A stretch of DNA of 64,000 bases from Roseateles_C aquae. Lineage in GTDB: Bacteria > Pseudomonadota > Gammaproteobacteria > Burkholderiales > Burkholderiaceae_C. Below the pieces are notes generated by a model. The model was not told the origin of the DNA. It saw only the letters and a list, made by a program, of their open reading frames with translations, and made no database searches. Of this stretch, positions 59,287 to 64,000 are shown in pieces; the first letter of the stretch is position 1, and every line of letters starts with the position of its first letter. The position numbers and the translations under genes were made by a program. The DNA lies in contig NZ_JAVXZY010000010.1 in the NCBI RefSeq assembly GCF_032337115.1, positions 1 through 64,000 on the forward strand. The letters are read 5' to 3'.

Positions 59287-61338
59287 ATGGCCTACCCTCA
59301 TCTGCTGGCGCCGCTGGACCTGGGCTTCACGACGCTGAAAAACCGCGTGCTGATGGGCAGCATGCACACCGGCTTGGAAGACTCGCGCAAGCACTTCGAA
59401 CGGATGGCGGCCTACTTCGCCGAGCGTGCGAAGGGCGACGTCGGCCTGATCGTCACCGGCGGTTTCGCACCGAATATCGAGGGCTGGGCCAAGCCCTTTG
59501 CCGGCACGCTGGCCACCAGCGGCGCGGCCAGGCGGCACCAGACCATCACCGGCGCGGTGCATGCCGAGGGCGGCAAGATCGCGCTGCAGATCCTGCACAC
59601 CGGCCGCTATGGCTACCACCCGCTGTGCGTGGCGCCGTCGAAGATCCAGTCGCCGATCTCGCCGTTCACGCCGCGCGAGCTGTCGGCCCGCGGCATTGAG
59701 CGGCAGATCCGCGCCTTTGTGCGCTGCGCCAAACTGGCTCGCGAGGCCGGCTATGACGGCGTCGAGGTGATGGGCTCGGAAGGCTATTTCATCAACCAGT
59801 TCCTGGTCAGCCACACCAATCAGCGCAGCGACGCCTGGGGCGGCAGCTACGAGAACCGGATGCGCCTGCCGCTGGAGATCCTCACGCGGATGCGCGAGGC
59901 CGTCGGGCCCGACTTCATCATCATCTACCGGCTCTCGATGCTGGACCTGATCCCCAATGGCAGCAGCTGGGACGAGGTGCTGCAGTTGGCCCGCGGCGTC
60001 GTCAAGGCCGGCGCCACGCTGATCAATACCGGCATCGGCTGGCATGAGGCGCGCATCCCGACCATTGCCACCTCGGTGCCACGTGCCGGATTTGCCTGGG
60101 TGACGCAGAAGCTGCGCGCGCAACTGCGTGCCGAGGGCATCACCACGCCGCTGATCACCAGCAACCGGATCAACACGCCCGAGGTGGGCGAGCAGGTGCT
60201 GGCCGATGGCAGCGCCGACATGATCAGCATGGCCCGGCCCTTCCTGGCCGATGCCGACTTCGTCAAGAAGGCCGCCCAAGGCCGGGCCGACGAGATCAAC
60301 ACCTGCATCGCCTGCAACCAGGCCTGCCTGGATCACACCTTTGCGCAAAAGATCTCCAGCTGCCTGGTCAACCCGCGGGCGGCGCACGAGACCGAGCTGC
60401 GCATCGTGCCGATCAAGGCCGCGGCCAAGCGTGTTGCCGTCGTCGGCGCCGGCCCGGCTGGTTTGGCTGCGGCAACGACGCTGGCCGAGCGCGGCCATCG
60501 CGTCGAGCTCTTCGATGCGGCGGCCGAGATTGGCGGCCAGTTCAATCTGGCCAAGCGCATTCCCGGCAAGGAAGAGTTCCAGGAGACGCTGCGCTACTTC
60601 GGCCGCCGCATCGACACCACCGGCGTGCAGCTGCGGCTGAACCAGCGCGTTGGCGTCGATCAGCTCAAGGGCTTCGATGAGGTTCTGCTGGCCACCGGCG
60701 TGACGCCGCGCAATCCACGCATCAAGGGCCAGGACGAGGGCGAGGCCCGGGGTCAGGTCTTGAGCTATATCGAGGTGCTGCGCCGTACCAAGCCGGTGGG
60801 CCAGCGCGTCGCCATCGTTGGCGCCGGCGGCATTGGCTTCGACATCGCCGAATTCCTGCTGGAGGATGGCCATTCGCTGACGCTGGACCCGGCGGCCTGG
60901 CGGCGCCACTGGGGCGTTGGCGATCCCGAGGCGGTGCTGGGCGGCCTGCTGGCCCCGGCCCCGGAGGCGCCGAACCGACAGATCACGCTCTTGCAGCGCA
61001 AGGCCGGCAAGCTCGGCGCCGGCCTGGGCAAGACGACCGGCTGGATCCACCGCGCGGCGCTGAAGATGAAGCAGGTCGAGATGCTGGGCGGCGTCAATTA
61101 CGAGGCGATCACACCGGAGGGTCTCTGGGTGAGCTATGGCGAGAAGCATGCCGACACCCAGCTGATTGCCGCCGACACCATCGTGCTGTGCGCCGGTCAG
61201 GAGCCGCTGCGCGAATTGCAGGCACCGCTGCAGGCTGCCGGCGTCAGCGTCCATTTGATCGGCGGGGCCCTGGAAGCGGGCGAATTGGACGCAAAACGTG
61301 CAATCTTGCAGGGAACCCGGCTCGCCGCGTCCCTGTAA
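59287..61338 (+). CDS. fadH: NADPH-dependent 2,4-dienoyl-CoA reductase
   Basis: The 683-residue protein has an FMN TIM-barrel (1-370) with active-site Tyr in SEGYFINQFL and His in GIGWHEARIPT. The [4Fe-4S] cluster is in CIACNQACLDHTF and SSCLVNP. The C-terminal part (370-683) has two nucleotide-binding folds (AVVGAGPAGLAAA for FAD, AIVGAGGIGFDIAE for NADPH). It reduces 2,4-dienoyl-CoA during beta-oxidation of unsaturated fatty acids. It begins just after GAGAGACATCCG and appears monocistronic. Confidence 0.94.
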   Translation: MAYPHLLAPLDLGFTTLKNRVLMGSMHTGLEDSRKHFERMAAYFAERAKGDVGLIVTGGFAPNIEGWAKPFAGTLATSGAARRHQTITGAVHAEGGKIALQILHTGRYGYHPLCVAPSKIQSPISPFTPRELSARGIERQIRAFVRCAKLAREAGYDGVEVMGSEGYFINQFLVSHTNQRSDAWGGSYENRMRLPLEILTRMREAVGPDFIIIYRLSMLDLIPNGSSWDEVLQLARGVVKAGATLINTGIGWHEARIPTIATSVPRAGFAWVTQKLRAQLRAEGITTPLITSNRINTPEVGEQVLADGSADMISMARPFLADADFVKKAAQGRADEINTCIACNQACLDHTFAQKISSCLVNPRAAHETELRIVPIKAAAKRVAVVGAGPAGLAAATTLAERGHRVELFDAAAEIGGQFNLAKRIPGKEEFQETLRYFGRRIDTTGVQLRLNQRVGVDQLKGFDEVLLATGVTPRNPRIKGQDEGEARGQVLSYIEVLRRTKPVGQRVAIVGAGGIGFDIAEFLLEDGHSLTLDPAAWRRHWGVGDPEAVLGGLLAPAPEAPNRQITLLQRKAGKLGAGLGKTTGWIHRAALKMKQVEMLGGVNYEAITPEGLWVSYGEKHADTQLIAADTIVLCAGQEPLRELQAPLQAAGVSVHLIGGALEAGELDAKRAILQGTRLAASL

Positions 61339-61489
61339 ACCCTAGTCAGTATCAAGCCGGGTCGCGACACTCCCGATAGGTCGAGAACGAGGGAACGCCC
61401 GCAGCCGTTCGAGGCGCTCGACAGATCAATGACATGGCAGCCGTGCCTACCAGGCGGGTGCTTGCCGTGACGCACAAGGTTGGGGATCC

Positions 61490-63787
61490 ATGAGCTTGAT
61501 GCTGCATCGACTGGGCCGGTCCGGAGGGACGCTGAGCCTGGCACTGTACGGACTGTTCTTGCTATCGCGGCCCGCCGTGGCCGCCACGCCGCCAGATCTC
61601 GCCAGCCGCTGGAATGCCGATCCGGCGCTGATGGGCCTGGCTTTGCTGTGCGTGGTGGGCGGCATTGCCATGGGCCTGGTGCTGAGCCTGGCCTACAGCC
61701 AGCGCATGCGCCTGCGCCGCCGCCGCGAGGAGCTGCAGCGCTTGCGCCGCGATCGCGCCAAGCTGCGTGCGCTGCTCAACGCCATCCCCGACCCGATGTT
61801 CTTCAAGGATGCGCAGGGCGCCTATGAAGGCTGCAACCCGGCGTTTGAAATCTGTGTCGGCCGGTCCGAGACCCAGCTGCTGGGCCACAAGGATGAAGAG
61901 CTGGGCCAGCCGCTGGAATGGACCCGCGCCAGCAGCGATGCGCGCCGGCTCAGCTGGGTGCAGGGCAGCGATGGCCAGCGCCAATGCCTGGACGTGGTGC
62001 AGACCGAGGTCTTCGATGAGGACTGCTACCTGGGCCGCGTGGCCATTGCCCGCGATGTGACGCAGCTGCAGCAGGCCACCGAGCAGGCCCGCCGCGCCGC
62101 CACTGTGTTCGAGCATTGCGGCGAGGGCATTTTGGTCACCGATGCCGGCTTGCTGATCCAGGACGTCAACCCGGCGCTGTGCGCCATCACCGGCTTCGCC
62201 CGCGAGGAGCTGCTGGGTCAGACCGCGCGGCTGTTCCGCGATGGCGAGCAGGACCCCGAGCAGCTCAAGCAGCTGTGGGCGGCGCTGGACCGCGAAGGCA
62301 AATGGAGCGGCGAGCTGTCCTGCCGCAACAAGGCCGGCGACGCCGTGCCGCTGTGGGCCACCGTCGTCAAGGTCGAGGCCGAACAGGCGCAGGGCGGCCT
62401 GCACTACCTCAGCGTGCTGACCGATATCTCGCGCATCAAGGCCACCGAGGCCGAGCTCTTGCACCAGTCGCTGCACGACAAGCTGACCGGCCTGCCCAAT
62501 CTGGCCCTGCTGCGCGATCGCATCGCCCACCAGATCGGCCTGGCCCAGCGCGACCAGACCTGCGTGGCCGTGCTCTATATCGATCTGGACGGCTTCCGCG
62601 ACGTCAACGACATTGCCGGCCATGCGGCGGGCGATGAAGTGCTGCGCACCGCCTCGCAGCGCTTCAACAATGTGGTGCGGGCCAGCGATTCGGTCGCGCG
62701 CGTCGGCGCTGACGAGTTCGTCGTCGTGCTCTCGGGCCTGGTCGACGAAGAGACGGCGATGCGCCTGGGCGATCGGCTGATCCAGGCGATGGACGAGCCG
62801 GTGCTGGTCGGCCAGCAGCGCTTCAATGTGGGTGCCAGCATCGGCCTGGCGCTGTTCCCGGCCGATGGTGTCGATGTTGACGAGCTGCTGCGCAATGCCG
62901 AGGCGGCGATGTGTCGCGCCAAGGTCAGCGCCCGCAATACCGTGCAGGCCTACCGGCCGGAGCTGACGCTGGCCGTGCAGCAGCGCTTCGAGCTGACCCA
63001 TGCGCTGCGCCATGCCAACGAGGCGGCCCAGTTCCGTTTGGAATACCAGCCCCAGGTGCGGCTGTCCGATGGCGCACTGGTTGGCGCTGAGGCCCTGCTG
63101 CGCTGGCGCCACCCAACCCGCGGGCCGATCTCGCCGGCCGAGTTCATCCCGCTGGCCGAAGACACCGGCCTGATCATCCCGATCGGCCGCTGGGTGCTGG
63201 AGCAGGCCTGCGCCCAGGCGGCGCGTTGGCAGGGCCAGCCGGGCAAGCCGCAGCAGATCGCCGTCAATGTCTCGGCGCGCCAGATGCGCCAGCCGGACTT
63301 CATCGAGACGGTCGACTACATCTTGGCGCTGACCGGCTGCCCGCCGCGCGCGCTGGAGCTGGAGGTGACCGAAAGCCTGCTGCTGGAAGACGCCGAACAG
63401 GCCATCAACCTGCTCAGCCAGCTGGCCCAGCGCGGCGTGCGGGTGGCGATCGACGATTTCGGCACCGGCTATTCCTCGCTGTCCTATCTGAAGCGGATGC
63501 CGGTGCAGACGCTGAAGATCGACCGCAGCTTTGTCCAGGAACTGGGCAGCGATGCCAACGTCGCCGCCATCGCCCGCACGGTGATCGTGCTGGCGCGCAG
63601 CCTCAACCTGGACGTGCTGGCCGAAGGCGTGGAAACCGCCGAGCAGGCCGCCTGGCTGAAGCGCGAGGGCTGCGACTGGGCCCAGGGCTGGCTCTATGGC
63701 CGGCCGATGCCGGCCGAGGACTTTGTGCTGCCAGCGCTTGAACTGCCGGCGCGTAAGGCGCAAATCAAGCACCTGCAGCTGGCCTGA
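61490..63787 (+). CDS. Membrane-anchored PAS-GGDEF-EAL signalling protein
   Basis: The 765-residue protein has an N-terminal signal-like helix (13-30) and a second helix (about 44-64, LALLCVVGGIAMGLVLSLAY). Two PAS domains (about 90-200 and 205-325: VFEHCGEGILVTDAGLLIQD, ITGFAREELLGQ) precede the GGDEF domain (about 330-490), whose signature is degenerate as VGADEF. The EAL domain (about 500-750) is complete (GAEALLRWRHP, IDDFGTGYSSL), so net c-di-GMP hydrolysis is likely. The input signal for the PAS domains is unknown. Confidence 0.92.
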   Translation: MSLMLHRLGRSGGTLSLALYGLFLLSRPAVAATPPDLASRWNADPALMGLALLCVVGGIAMGLVLSLAYSQRMRLRRRREELQRLRRDRAKLRALLNAIPDPMFFKDAQGAYEGCNPAFEICVGRSETQLLGHKDEELGQPLEWTRASSDARRLSWVQGSDGQRQCLDVVQTEVFDEDCYLGRVAIARDVTQLQQATEQARRAATVFEHCGEGILVTDAGLLIQDVNPALCAITGFAREELLGQTARLFRDGEQDPEQLKQLWAALDREGKWSGELSCRNKAGDAVPLWATVVKVEAEQAQGGLHYLSVLTDISRIKATEAELLHQSLHDKLTGLPNLALLRDRIAHQIGLAQRDQTCVAVLYIDLDGFRDVNDIAGHAAGDEVLRTASQRFNNVVRASDSVARVGADEFVVVLSGLVDEETAMRLGDRLIQAMDEPVLVGQQRFNVGASIGLALFPADGVDVDELLRNAEAAMCRAKVSARNTVQAYRPELTLAVQQRFELTHALRHANEAAQFRLEYQPQVRLSDGALVGAEALLRWRHPTRGPISPAEFIPLAEDTGLIIPIGRWVLEQACAQAARWQGQPGKPQQIAVNVSARQMRQPDFIETVDYILALTGCPPRALELEVTESLLLEDAEQAINLLSQLAQRGVRVAIDDFGTGYSSLSYLKRMPVQTLKIDRSFVQELGSDANVAAIARTVIVLARSLNLDVLAEGVETAEQAAWLKREGCDWAQGWLYGRPMPAEDFVLPALELPARKAQIKHLQLA

Positions 63788-63874
63788 GGCGCCGGCGTGC
63801 GTGGCACCGGCCAGATACAAAAAGCACACACAGGCTTCACGGTGGCCCCGGACGCGTGAACTAAGCTGCGCGCC

Positions 63875-64000
63875 ATGTTTGAAACCCTGCATTCCCCGTC
63901 CGCCCTGTTCTGGCCTTTGCTGACCCGCCTCGGTGAGGCGCAAATCCTGCTGCCGCTGAGCCTGGTGGCGGCGCTATGGCTGGGCCTGCGTGCCGGTCAG
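63875..64000 (+). CDS. N-terminus of a PAP2-type phosphatase (partial)
   Basis: Forty-two codons from the ATG at 63875 run to the window edge, giving FWPLLTRLGEAQILLPLSL and ALWLGLR. This is the membrane helix start typical of PAP2-superfamily phosphatases. The catalytic motifs lie outside the window, so the call rests on the N-terminal pattern alone. Confidence 0.45.
   Translation, partial: MFETLHSPSALFWPLLTRLGEAQILLPLSLVAALWLGLRAGQ

Noticed and set aside
59080..61254. 724-codon minus-strand frame opposite fadH
   Set aside because: Its content (runs of Ala, Gln, Arg, His) is typical of a shadow frame, and fadH on the other strand has unmistakable motifs.
61562..63943. 793-codon minus-strand frame opposite the GGDEF-EAL gene
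   Set aside because: Shadow frame. The plus-strand gene has PAS, GGDEF and EAL motifs throughout.

Overview
This 64-kb window is high-GC chromosomal DNA of a betaproteobacterium, most likely order Burkholderiales in the Comamonadaceae/Sphaerotilaceae range (Roseateles- or Rubrivivax-like). That placement rests on the mnmG-rsmG-parA gene order with consensus parS sites, the CX14CX2C-type queE, the prkA-yeaH-spoVR operon and general protein character. It is inference, because no rRNA gene is present. Nearly all of the sequence is ordinary coding DNA. The accessory parts are the first 7.3 kb (an RHS/YD-repeat locus with an IS3 tail, duplicated and truncated RHS pieces and an RHH remnant), the toxin-antitoxin-like pair at 23.9-24.9 kb, and the peptide-export locus at 44.4-48.9 kb.

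Layout. 0-7.2 kb: IS3 remnant, truncated RHS copy, and a two-gene RHS operon ending in a small membrane protein. 7.8-13.3 kb: S1/P1-type nuclease, then a MerR regulator divergent from an operon of an old-yellow-enzyme reductase and an IorA/IorB-type molybdenum hydroxylase, with a classical 19-bp-spacer MerR promoter. 13.3-15.4 kb: papain-like protease with a lectin-type propeller, plus a chagasin-type inhibitor. 15.5-22.4 kb: secreted proteins, a methyltransferase, a triple-domain QueD and QueE, a degraded dctA, MazG-like and DnaQ-like proteins, and a GNAT. 22.5-31 kb: polysaccharide deacetylase, AbrB/PIN pair, HNH-like protein with a divergent WYL regulator, PduO-type adenosyltransferase, FAD oxidase and a lipoprotein. 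31-36 kb: spoVR, yeaH and prkA. 36.3-44 kb: parB, hydrolase, argC, two GNATs, parA, rsmG and mnmG, with three parS sites. 44.1-48.9 kb: C39 peptidase-ABC exporter, HlyD-type adaptor, an unlisted 56-residue double-glycine peptide gene, a lux box and a LuxR-type regulator. 49-64 kb: NatAB-like ABC exporter with a secreted hydrolase, MaoC, GST, thioredoxin-like protein, AlkD-like protein, EamA transporter, DUF4397 lipoprotein, FadH, a GGDEF-EAL protein and the start of a PAP2 phosphatase.

Two items stand out. First, a 220-bp module with three DnaA boxes, a CTACTAAGACTACCAA tract and an A-rich stretch occurs twice, exactly 2,688 bp apart (around 17.9 and 20.6 kb), with identical internal spacing. 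It looks like a duplicated or bipartite replication-origin core, roughly 21-24 kb from the parS cluster. Second, the locus at 46.6-48.9 kb reads as a complete circuit: a LuxR-type protein with altered ligand-pocket residues, a lux box, a double-glycine leader peptide and its dedicated C39/HlyD export pair. This suggests a quorum-controlled secreted peptide (bacteriocin or signal).

A dispersed GC-rich palindromic element (four intergenic copies) and several overlapping ATGA/GTGA gene junctions also help define operons. All calls come from reading the sequence; no database search was done.
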